Shown here: positions 1 through 5,663 of the stretch, in pieces | How the letters are laid out: each line of letters opens with the position of its first letter | How positions within the stretch are numbered: position 1 is the stretch's first letter | NCBI GenBank assembly: GCA_021792075.1 | Contig: JAJYVK010000119.1 | Location: 1-5,749, forward strand | Length of the DNA stretch: 5,749 bases | Source of the DNA: Actinomycetes bacterium | GTDB taxonomy: Bacteria; Actinomycetota; Acidimicrobiia; Acidimicrobiales; Acidimicrobiaceae | Reading direction: 5' to 3' | The notes under the pieces: model-generated | What the model saw: the letters and a program-made list of their open reading frames with translations, nothing else | Database searches by the model: none | What the model was told of the DNA's origin: nothing | Made by a program: the position numbers and the translations under genes

Positions 1-107
1 CCTGAGGGACGGGAGGAGGTCAAGACGCAAAACAATTCTCGGAATTTTGAAGTTTTTTTCCCAAAACCCCCAAAAACAGCCACCAGACCGAAATTCTTGC
101 ATAAATA

Positions 108-151
108 CCTATATGAAGATCGATTGTTTGACTCGTTTCACTTCATGTAGG
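108..151 (+). promoter_or_regulatory. Imperfect inverted repeat over the leader and ribosome binding site of the first gene
   Basis: CCTATATGAAG at 108-118 is matched by CTTCATGTAGG at 141-151. This is an 11-bp inverted repeat with one mismatch, which would be a G-U pair in RNA, and a 22-nt spacer. The arm centres are 33 bp apart, about three helical turns, which suits a regulator binding two half-sites on one face of the DNA. The right arm runs into the AGGGAG Shine-Dalgarno (149-154) of the gene at 162, so as RNA it could hide that site. The repeat is seen directly; a role as operator or translational switch is inference. No convincing -35/-10 pair was found in 1-161. Confidence 0.45.
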
Positions 152-161
152 GAGAAATCGG

Positions 162-968
162 ATGTTCGGAATTAAACTTCAGCCGAAAAAAGATGCGACT
201 GCGGGAGCCAAAGACCGTCCCTCCCAGGATGGACCGCCCGTGAACGGTTCTGCTCCCGAGCGGCCAAGACCTCAGAGAGGGCCGCGCAAGGGCCAGAGAG
301 GGGGCCAGACGAGGACTTCGAGAGCGCAGATAATTTCCGCTGCGGGAAAGAACCAGCGGAAAGTCATCCGCGTGGGCCTGCTTCTCATCGTAGGCGTCGC
401 GGGGATATCCGGAGGTTTCCTGGCGCTTAGCCACTCCAAGGGCGAAATAGCCGTGTACGCCACGGTAAGAGCGATACCAAAGGGTGCGCAAATATCCCGT
501 TCGGACCTTACCCTGGAAAAGGTTCCCCTGCCTGGGGTTGTAGGTGCGCTGCCTGAATCAGCGATTGTGGGTGCCTATGCCTCGACCCCGATCCTGCAGG
601 GAGAGGTCTTCACCAGCGGCATGGCCTTGCCTCGCGAGCTGAGTGCGACCGAAGCGGTAATAGGCGTATCCCTTGCCCCTGGACGCATGCCTGCCACCGG
701 CATCACCACTGGAAGCTCGGTCGAGGTGATCTTTACGGGCGTGGGAGCGAGCGGTGTCTCGGTATCACGCGGGGCCTCGTCAACAAGCGGTGTCTCCTCC
801 GCAGGAGCCGAGCCGGGGGACGTTCTCGGAACCGCCATCGTCTCATCGTCCACTCCGGGATCATCTGGCACCGGTGCCGTCGTCGATCTGCTCACCCCAA
901 TAAACGAAGCTTCAGTCATAGCAGCCGCAGCATCCCAGGGCAACATTGCGATCGCGAGGATCTCTTAG
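162..968 (+). CDS. SAF-domain membrane protein, CpaB/RcpC-like Tad pilus assembly factor
   Basis: A 268-residue protein. Residues 1-68 are a Pro/Arg/Lys/Gly-rich, probably disordered cytoplasmic stretch. Residues 69-90 form one hydrophobic segment (VGLLLIVGVAGISGGFLAL). About 97-157 form a SAF domain with the typical VRAIPKGAQISRSDLT start. Residues 167-192 (IGVSLAPGRMPATGITTGSS) match the region that follows SAF in CpaB/RcpC proteins. A Ser/Gly-rich insert (193-238) and a last element rich in Ala and Val (240-268) end the protein. In diderm Tad systems, CpaB/RcpC acts in the periplasm with the secretin. Here it more likely links the membrane platform to the cell wall, which is inference. The ATG at 162 is chosen because AGGGAG lies 7 nt upstream. 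The stop abuts the next ATG, so it opens the operon. Sure of SAF and membrane anchor; exact role unknown. Confidence 0.85.
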   Translation: MFGIKLQPKKDATAGAKDRPSQDGPPVNGSAPERPRPQRGPRKGQRGGQTRTSRAQIISAAGKNQRKVIRVGLLLIVGVAGISGGFLALSHSKGEIAVYATVRAIPKGAQISRSDLTLEKVPLPGVVGALPESAIVGAYASTPILQGEVFTSGMALPRELSATEAVIGVSLAPGRMPATGITTGSSVEVIFTGVGASGVSVSRGASSTSGVSSAGAEPGDVLGTAIVSSSTPGSSGTGAVVDLLTPINEASVIAAAASQGNIAIARIS

Positions 969-1682
969 ATGGCGATATTTTCGTTCACCCAGATCAAAGG
1001 TGGGAACGGCACCACCACTTTGTCGGCCAACCTGGCGGAACTCTGGCCCAACCCGGATCGCATTCTCATGGAGATGGGAGTTGGTGGCGGAAACCTCGGT
1101 TGGACCATGGGATATGACCTGGCTGCTCCCTCTGCGCCGACAAGCCTTACTGAAGACGGCTACGACCTCGTTCCAGAGGACGGGCCGCCACGACGCTTGT
1201 CCGAGATCGACAAAAAAGACTGGCAGCTCCCAGTTCTCCCCGCTCCGATGATCCCCGACTTCCCTCCTCCAGGCGAAAAGATGTGGTGGCAAAAAAGAGC
1301 GGAGTTGGCGACCCAAACCGAGATGGACGTCATTTGCGACCTCGGCGTCTGCGTTCCAGAGCACCTGACGATCCATAACCGGGTGCTCAATGCCTCGATA
1401 TCGGTGATAGCGGTGGCGGCCAGCTCCGAAGAGGCCAAGGTCGCGGTGAAGCGTCTCGCAAAATATCGCGACTCCCTGGCAGTGGTGATCATCTCCAAGT
1501 ACAAGAGCACCCCCGCGGAGATCACCGGCTTGGTTGGCTGCCCGTGTTTTGCGGTCCTGCCCCGCAATGACGCGATAGCTGAGAGCGCCTGGCACAACGT
1601 TCTGGCGTCCGACAAGTCAAAGCAGGGCAGAGAGTACCTCACCGCAGTAGCCGCCCTTGCACACCGTCTGAGAGGGGAATAA
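969..1682 (+). CDS. TadZ/CpaE-like ParA/MinD-family protein with a degenerate P-loop
   Basis: A 237-residue protein with the start of a deviant Walker A fold: IKGGNGTTTLSANLA at residues 9-23. The signature lysine (K10) is kept, but the P-loop lysine expected at residue 15 is Thr. MEMGVGGGNLGW (35-46) sits where ParA/MinD proteins have the Asp and Gly-rich segment after the second strand, with Glu for Asp. MDVICDLGV (119-127) matches the later DxxxxDLG strand. There is no N-terminal receiver-like domain, unlike longer TadZ/CpaE proteins. TadZ proteins place Tad pilus machines in the cell, and degenerate members are known; a scaffold or polar-targeting role is inferred here. The gene begins directly after the previous stop, with GAGGA at 956-960 as ribosome binding site, and ends one base before the ATPase GTG. 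It could instead be a chromosome- or plasmid-partition relative, but the context argues against that. Confidence 0.8.
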   Translation: MAIFSFTQIKGGNGTTTLSANLAELWPNPDRILMEMGVGGGNLGWTMGYDLAAPSAPTSLTEDGYDLVPEDGPPRRLSEIDKKDWQLPVLPAPMIPDFPPPGEKMWWQKRAELATQTEMDVICDLGVCVPEHLTIHNRVLNASISVIAVAASSEEAKVAVKRLAKYRDSLAVVIISKYKSTPAEITGLVGCPCFAVLPRNDAIAESAWHNVLASDKSKQGREYLTAVAALAHRLRGE

Positions 1683-1683
1683 G

Positions 1684-3195
1684 GTGTCCCAAGACGTTTC
1701 GCGCACACCCCGTCCGTCCACCGTCGAACCTTTGTACTGGAAGCTTGGAGTCCAGCGCCAGCAGGCCGCCGACGCTCTCTATCGGGACCAGACGGCATCG
1801 GAGATCATAAAGAGCGATCTGACCTACGCCGAAAAGCGCAGGCGCATCGAAGAGATAGCGGCAAAGCAGTCGTCAAATTTCGGCATCGGGGCGAATATGG
1901 CGCAACCGTTCGCAGAGATCGTGACGGACGATGTGCTTGGTCTTGGCGGGCTCGAAACGCTCATCCGCGATGAGTCGGTCTTCAACATAACCATCCGCTG
2001 GCTTGACGGCGAAGCCCCTCGCGTTGTGCTGCAGCGGATAGGAACCAACGCCAAGGAGCGTTTCAACTACCCTCTCGCGCCGACCTTGGACGCATTTAGA
2101 GAAGGCATTATTGGCAACAAAGCGATACGCTACTCCGGCCAGCCGGTGAACTGGACCTACGCCTCCCCTCATGTCACGCTGTATCTCCCGACGCACAAAG
2201 TGCGCATAGCCGCCAACATGCTCCACGACTCCAAATCTATCCTGGCTTCGGTGAGGATGAACCAAATGGGCCAGCCCGACTTGGACGAGATCACCCAGAT
2301 GCGCATGGTCCCCTCTCGCGGCATGCATAAGTTTCTCAAAGCAATGCTGGCAAGCCGGGCCAACTTCTTGGTCGTGGGATCCACTGGATCGGGCAAGACC
2401 ACGCTTCTTCGCGCTCTCTTGCACAGCGTTGACTACTACGACTGCCTTTACGTAGTCGAAGACTCGCCTGAACTCGACCTGGATCAGCGAAGCGACAAAC
2501 ATGACCTGATTCTTCCCCTGGTACCCACCAAAGAGCGCAACATGTCCGCCTTGGTCCGCGACAGCCAGAGGTACATGGCGGATCGCATCGTAATCGGTGA
2601 AGCTCTCGACGACTCGATAATCGACTGGTTCACCGTCGCCAACGTCACGGGAGGGAGCGGTCTAACACTTCACACCGAGGAGCCGAACGCGGTGTTCCGC
2701 AGAATCCGCAACATGTGCGGTGAGAAGCTGTCTGAGACAGAGGTGTACGAACGCATGGCCGAGTGCGTCGATATCGTCGTGTTCGTCCGTCACCGCCAAG
2801 ATCGCGACCCCGAACGCCAGGTGGAGAACATCTGGGCGCTGACGCACCATACCGCGGCAACGGACGGCAAGCCCGTGTACGCCGAGCTCTGGAGCTACGA
2901 CCATACTCTGAAAAAGACTGTCTGGCAGAACGTGATACCAGACTCCCTTCAAGAGAAGTTCTCCCGTGCCGGAGTGCGGCTGGTCCCTGACGAATCCGAC
3001 GCCCGTTTCGCCCGCGTGGGAAACCGCAAACTCGATCCCCTGTTAAAAGGAATTACCGACGATTCCGAACCCGGACCAGACGAGTCTGACGGTGAAGAGG
3101 GGCAGGATCCAGTCTCATCCGCGACAAACCAGGACGAGCTCGTCGCCAGGCTCTTCGGAGCCCCATCTTCGAAGGGTTTTTTCCGCCGTGGCTAG
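1684..3195 (+). CDS. tadA: TadA/CpaF-type secretion ATPase (VirB11/PulE superfamily)
   Basis: A 503-residue cytoplasmic ATPase, expected to be a hexamer that powers subunit assembly through TadB/TadC. Residues 1-75 form a charged, mostly helical N-terminus. About 76-210 form the N-terminal domain. The RecA-like domain shows Walker A GSTGSGKTT (232-240), an Asp box VEDSPEL (258-264), Walker B RIVIGEALD with Glu306 (301-309) and a His box TGGSGLTLHTEEP with His330 (322-334). The key catalytic residues are present. However, GEALD replaces the usual GEVRG after Walker B, and LHTEEP replaces the usual VHANSP, so it is a divergent branch. Residues 453-503 add an acidic, flexible tail ending in a short helix-like DELVARLFGA and FFRRG. 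The start is GTG, supported by GAGGGG at 1672-1677. Family certain; Tad rather than conjugative type follows from the neighbours. Confidence 0.93.
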   Translation: MSQDVSRTPRPSTVEPLYWKLGVQRQQAADALYRDQTASEIIKSDLTYAEKRRRIEEIAAKQSSNFGIGANMAQPFAEIVTDDVLGLGGLETLIRDESVFNITIRWLDGEAPRVVLQRIGTNAKERFNYPLAPTLDAFREGIIGNKAIRYSGQPVNWTYASPHVTLYLPTHKVRIAANMLHDSKSILASVRMNQMGQPDLDEITQMRMVPSRGMHKFLKAMLASRANFLVVGSTGSGKTTLLRALLHSVDYYDCLYVVEDSPELDLDQRSDKHDLILPLVPTKERNMSALVRDSQRYMADRIVIGEALDDSIIDWFTVANVTGGSGLTLHTEEPNAVFRRIRNMCGEKLSETEVYERMAECVDIVVFVRHRQDRDPERQVENIWALTHHTAATDGKPVYAELWSYDHTLKKTVWQNVIPDSLQEKFSRAGVRLVPDESDARFARVGNRKLDPLLKGITDDSEPGPDESDGEEGQDPVSSATNQDELVARLFGAPSSKGFFRRG

Positions 3196-3271
3196 CGCCG
3201 TCTCAATTGTCATATTGATCATGTTTTTGGCTTGGGTTGTGTGGGTATCTTCCAACGCCATGAGCCACTGA
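3188..3271 (+). CDS. Possible 27-residue one-helix membrane microprotein
   Basis: This frame starts with GTG at 3188, inside the last codons of the ATPase gene (8-nt overlap, GTGGCTAG), and stops with TGA at 3269-3271. The peptide is nearly all membrane helix: residues 5-20 read SIVILIMFLAWVVWVS, followed by a short polar end. Its stop touches the AAAGGAG ribosome binding site of tadB, so translation could pass from tadA through it to tadB. A weak GAAGGG lies at 3171-3176, 11 nt before the GTG. It explains the otherwise empty 87-bp gap inside a tightly packed operon. No function is known to me. A single-helix partner of the TadB/TadC platform, or a pure coupling peptide, are both guesses. It may also be chance in a T-rich stretch. 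Confidence 0.45.
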   Translation: MASAVSIVILIMFLAWVVWVSSNAMSH

Positions 3272-3277
3272 AAGGAG
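3271..3277 (+). promoter_or_regulatory. Ribosome binding site that fixes the tadB start at GTG 3283
   Basis: AAAGGAG lies 5 nt before GTG at 3283. The reading frame is open further upstream to a TTG at 3232, but that start has no good Shine-Dalgarno and adds a 17-residue polar stretch before the hydrophobic N-terminus. The GTG start gives a protein beginning directly with a membrane segment. Confidence 0.75.
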
Positions 3278-3282
3278 TCGCA

Positions 3283-4248
3283 GTGTTAGCAGCCGTCATT
3301 TTTGCACTCGGACTGGCAAGTCTGCTCAGCTTTATCTGGCGAGCTAGCGGGCTGTGGTTCGATCAGAAAGATGCCAGGAGAAGCCGCGATCAAGGTTTGA
3401 TAAGCCGATTGGCCCAGGTCAAGCCCAGATCGGCACTGACACAGGTCAGTACAAAAGACTGGCTGCTGATAACGGGAGTCTCCCTTGGGACCGCGCTCTT
3501 TACGCGCCAGCCAGTGCTTACGGTGGGCTCGGGCGTGGTGCTCTACATGACGAGGGCGTTCTTTGGTACGGACCCGATGGAGAGCCGGATCAAGACGATG
3601 GAAGAGAACATCGCCTGGATGCAGACGCTGACCTACCTGCTTCAGACCTCGAAATCCGCCTGGGAGTCCCTCCGCATCTCCGCCAAGTCCCTCCCCGACC
3701 AAGTGTCAAAGGAGCTGCTCGCCAGCCTGGACCAGGCCAACACCACTTTGGGAGGCTACGTTGTCCGCCTCAGGGACGCGCTGACCCTGTACGCCATCAG
3801 GCGTGCAGATCCCCAGGTCGACGTGATCGTGGCCATGGTGAACGCCAACATCTCCTCGAGTGGAGGATCTGCGGACTACCAGGTGATGCAGTCGATTCAG
3901 GAACAGCTCAAGGCCGAGCTGGCGGAGCAGAATGCTGCGGTATCGGCAAGGCGGGAGATCTTCACCATCGCAAAGATAATGTTTCCCGCAGTTGTGATCA
4001 TGGAGGCTGGGCTGGTAGTGCTGATGGGCGCTTTCATCCGACCCTACTACCAGACAATGGAAGGCAACCTGGTGGCGGGGTTCGTCGAGCTGATCACCAT
4101 AGGACTTTTGCTGCTGTTTCGCAAGTTCTCCGCCCCGATGTCCGAGACTCGCCTCATCGTGCAAAAGACATTCATGGATGCGATGAACCGCCAGATCAAT
4201 CATGCGGAAGCCGCTCCGTCGCAAGAAACCGAAGGGAGCATCTCGTAA
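3283..4248 (+). CDS. tadB: TadB-like inner-membrane platform protein (type II secretion F family)
   Basis: A 321-residue membrane protein from the GTG start. Hydrophobic segments lie at about 1-19, 59-90 (one or two helices), 229-252 and 262-280. Between them is a cytoplasmic helical T2SSF-type domain (about 105-228) with MEENIAWMQTLTYLLQTSK and the Ser/Gly-rich SSSGGS at 191-196. This matches the TadB/GspF plan: an N-terminal anchor, a cytoplasmic helical bundle and a C-terminal membrane pair. It is expected to form the platform that the TadA hexamer acts on. The C-terminus (281-321) is charged and cytoplasmic by the positive-inside rule. Its stop TAA overlaps the ATG of the next gene by one base (TAATG), typical of coupled tadB-tadC pairs. 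Naming as TadB rather than TadC rests mostly on gene order. Confidence 0.87.
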   Translation: MLAAVIFALGLASLLSFIWRASGLWFDQKDARRSRDQGLISRLAQVKPRSALTQVSTKDWLLITGVSLGTALFTRQPVLTVGSGVVLYMTRAFFGTDPMESRIKTMEENIAWMQTLTYLLQTSKSAWESLRISAKSLPDQVSKELLASLDQANTTLGGYVVRLRDALTLYAIRRADPQVDVIVAMVNANISSSGGSADYQVMQSIQEQLKAELAEQNAAVSARREIFTIAKIMFPAVVIMEAGLVVLMGAFIRPYYQTMEGNLVAGFVELITIGLLLLFRKFSAPMSETRLIVQKTFMDAMNRQINHAEAAPSQETEGSIS

Positions 4249-5135
4249 TGTCGGACTCTGTGCAAATCGTTATCGGAATGGCCGTATTGGCCATGTCTGC
4301 ACTGGTTCTAGGGAACGCCGCCATCTCCTGGCTCATGCCGAGCGACACGAAGAAGATGGGGCTGCTGGATCTGGTCAAGCGTTTCGGTGGCTATAAATCC
4401 GCACTCGAAGGCGAAGATCTGCGCCAGGCTCTGGCAATTCTCGACAGGGACGCCACCTGGTTCGACTCCAAGGTCTCCTCCAGTATGCTCGTAACAGCGC
4501 TCTGCGGGGTTGTCGGCGTGTTGCTGACGTTCTTCGCCGTTAGCAGCCTTCCTGCCGCTCTTGCGGTCCTCTCCGTGGCGGCGGTGCTGACGATTCCGCT
4601 TGGGATCATGCTGGCGAAGGCGTCCGTCATCGGCACCGCGGATTCGGAAAGGCGGGCATTCCGTTCGATCCTGGCTATGTATCTGACGGTGCTAGGGGTC
4701 GAGCTGCGCTCGCACCCTATCGAGATCTCGCTGCGGGACATCGCCGAGATAACATACTCCCCGATAGCCCTGCGGATAACCGGCGAGATCCAGAAAAAGA
4801 TCGACTCCGTTGCCCAGGCCCCGACACCTGATGGTTCATCCAACGATATGAGCCTGGGGCGTGCGATGGTGGATCTTGGCCGTGACTGGGCTATCCCTGA
4901 GCTGGAGCTGATCGGAGAGATCATGCACGGTTCGGTCTTCTCCCCCGAGGCTTTGTCCGAGATGATTCTCCAGCAGGCCGAAACCATGAAAAAGACCATG
5001 ATGCGCGAGTACGCCAAGAAGGTGGAGGCCCAGCGTCCCAAGCTCTCGATGTTCGCGCTGCTCCAGATCATGCCTCTGGTGATCTTCCTCGTGGTCCCCA
5101 TCATGGCGACCCTGGGGAAGGTAGGCGGAATATGA
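4248..5135 (+). CDS. tadC: TadC-like inner-membrane platform protein (type II secretion F family)
   Basis: A 295-residue membrane protein. Helices lie at about 5-28, 82-99, 101-122 and 267-288. The cytoplasmic domain (about 130-262) shows the T2SSF pattern AFRSILAMYLTVLGVELRS (137-155) and the helix QQAETMKKTMMREYAKKVEA (242-261) leading into the last membrane segment. This layout is that of TadC, the partner of TadB. AGGGAG at 4233-4238 lies 9 nt before ATG 4248, which overlaps the tadB stop. The same frame stays open far upstream through tadB, giving an apparent 593-codon frame from 3354. That extension is antisense-like Gly/Arg/Pro-rich translation of tadB and is not part of the protein. 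The residues around 185-205 form a polar loop that may be variable among relatives. Confidence 0.87.
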   Translation: MSDSVQIVIGMAVLAMSALVLGNAAISWLMPSDTKKMGLLDLVKRFGGYKSALEGEDLRQALAILDRDATWFDSKVSSSMLVTALCGVVGVLLTFFAVSSLPAALAVLSVAAVLTIPLGIMLAKASVIGTADSERRAFRSILAMYLTVLGVELRSHPIEISLRDIAEITYSPIALRITGEIQKKIDSVAQAPTPDGSSNDMSLGRAMVDLGRDWAIPELELIGEIMHGSVFSPEALSEMILQQAETMKKTMMREYAKKVEAQRPKLSMFALLQIMPLVIFLVVPIMATLGKVGGI

Positions 5136-5296
5136 GGTCCTGCTCTCACATCCATGTCATAGGAGCTTCCTTCGGCGGCTTTCCCTTGGAACACATGAAA
5201 GAGCGATTGGATGGTGCAGGATTTCTTACGCAATACTACCATAGCGGCCAGCACAAAAGGTATACTGAGATAGAGGCTTCTAGTCACGGAGGTTGA
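5132..5296 (+). CDS. Possible 54-residue small protein of unknown function
   Basis: The frame starts at ATG 5132, overlapping the tadC stop as ATGA, and ends with TGA at 5294-5296, four bases before the ATG of the pilin-like gene. It therefore fills the whole gap between them. AGGCGG about 5 nt upstream could serve as ribosome binding site. The peptide is soluble, has no membrane segment, and is rich in His, Gly and aromatic residues. It starts MRSCSHIHVIGASFGGFPLE and has YYHSGQHKRYTEIE near the end. I do not recognise it. Third-position GC is near one half, lower than I would expect for the neighbours, and a second frame is open over much of the same stretch. The coding call rests on the exact fit at both ends. 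It could be a non-coding spacer holding a pilin promoter. Confidence 0.4.
   Translation: MRSCSHIHVIGASFGGFPLEHMKERLDGAGFLTQYYHSGQHKRYTEIEASSHGG
5261..5266 (+). promoter_or_regulatory. Possible -10 element for the pilin-like gene
   Basis: TATACT at 5261-5266 is one base from the TATAAT consensus and lies 33 bp before the ATG at 5300, a good distance for a short leader. No -35 hexamer of quality stands 16-18 bp upstream, so the call is weak. A separate promoter would let the subunit gene be made in excess over the machinery. Confidence 0.2.
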
Positions 5297-5299
5297 TAC

Positions 5300-5569
5300 A
5301 TGAAGGCAGTCGTATTCGTATATTGCACAATCGTTGAAGTTAAGTCGGGGATCAAGCGGCTAATAAAGCAGACCTTGCCCAAGGTTGTTCCAGCCAGGTT
5401 GCAACCCGTTCTCGCAGACTCAAGCGGAGACCTTACCACGACTGTTGCATGGCTTTTGGGCATCGTGGTGATCGCGGGGGTCGGATACGCGATATACACG
5501 GGGATCATCGCACCGAATCTCGCCAATGGCACCCAGAAGACGAGCCAGCTCGTCAACTCCATACCGTAA
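5300..5569 (+). CDS. Small one-helix pilin-like protein, candidate Flp-type subunit
   Basis: An 89-residue protein. Residues 1-14 are hydrophobic (MKAVVFVYCTIVEV), 15-39 basic, then DSSGDLTTTVAW (40-51) leads into one strong helix at 48-68. A polar tail of about 20 residues ends in QLVNSIP. The last 46 residues, after Gly43, have the size and plan of a mature Flp pilin: a short N-terminus, one helix and a polar end. Cleavage at Gly43-Asp44 by a prepilin peptidase is possible. However, the usual Glu at +5 is Thr, and the leader would be unusually long, so I call it pilin-like only. The start has an excellent GGAGG at 5288-5292, 7 nt upstream. Its place after tadC suits a subunit or a small membrane accessory protein. 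Confidence 0.6.
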   Translation: MKAVVFVYCTIVEVKSGIKRLIKQTLPKVVPARLQPVLADSSGDLTTTVAWLLGIVVIAGVGYAIYTGIIAPNLANGTQKTSQLVNSIP

Positions 5570-5574
5570 AGTCT

Positions 5575-5634
5575 CTCGTCCGGGCCGCACTGATCGCGAA
5601 AATCTCCGACAGAAGCCGAGGCGGTCCGGACGAG
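5575..5634 (+). terminator. GC-rich stem-loop after the pilin-like gene, possible terminator or attenuator
   Basis: CTCGTCCGGGCCGC (5575-5588) pairs with GCGGTCCGGACGAG (5621-5634): 14 bp with one G-U pair and a 32-nt loop. It starts 6 bp after the stop codon of the pilin-like gene. Only a short T-rich run (GTTATT, 5635-5640) follows, so it is not a classic intrinsic terminator. It may slow or partly stop transcription, or protect the 3' end of the upstream message. It separates the pilus cluster from the next gene. Confidence 0.4.
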
Positions 5635-5663
5635 GTTATTCCCGGAGTTTGGAAAGCCGACCC

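Noticed and set aside
34..59. Weak hairpin AATTC-TCG-GAATT followed by seven Ts, like a terminator of an upstream gene
   Set aside because: The stem is only 5 bp and AT-rich, and the T run starts 6 bp after it, too far for an intrinsic terminator.
60..78. C/A-only tract resembling telomere-like repeats
   Set aside because: It is a single 19-nt low-complexity run without regular repeat units, in a bacterial operon leader.
1..150. Frame open from the window edge to TAG at 148-150, possibly the tail of an upstream gene
   Set aside because: A second frame is open over the same stretch, the DNA is AT-rich with C/A and T runs, and the peptide resembles nothing I know. It cannot be told from intergenic DNA.
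912..1798. Minus-strand frames opposite the TadZ-like gene
   Set aside because: They mirror the coding constraints of the plus-strand genes, have no ribosome binding sites or recognisable domains, and conflict with the plus-strand operon.
3232..3282. TTG start giving a 17-residue longer TadB
   Set aside because: It has no good Shine-Dalgarno and the extra residues are polar, whereas GTG 3283 has AAAGGAG at ideal spacing and begins with a membrane segment.
3354..4247. Long open frame through tadB in the tadC frame, making an apparent 593-codon gene
   Set aside because: The translation is Gly/Arg/Pro/Asp-rich and has no recognisable domain, while the overlapping tadB frame has clear membrane and T2SSF features. 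The real tadC start is ATG 4248 with its own ribosome binding site.
4391..5287. 298-codon minus-strand frame opposite tadC
   Set aside because: Its Ser/Arg/Ile-rich translation is an antisense shadow of tadC, which has clear membrane helices and a T2SSF pattern.
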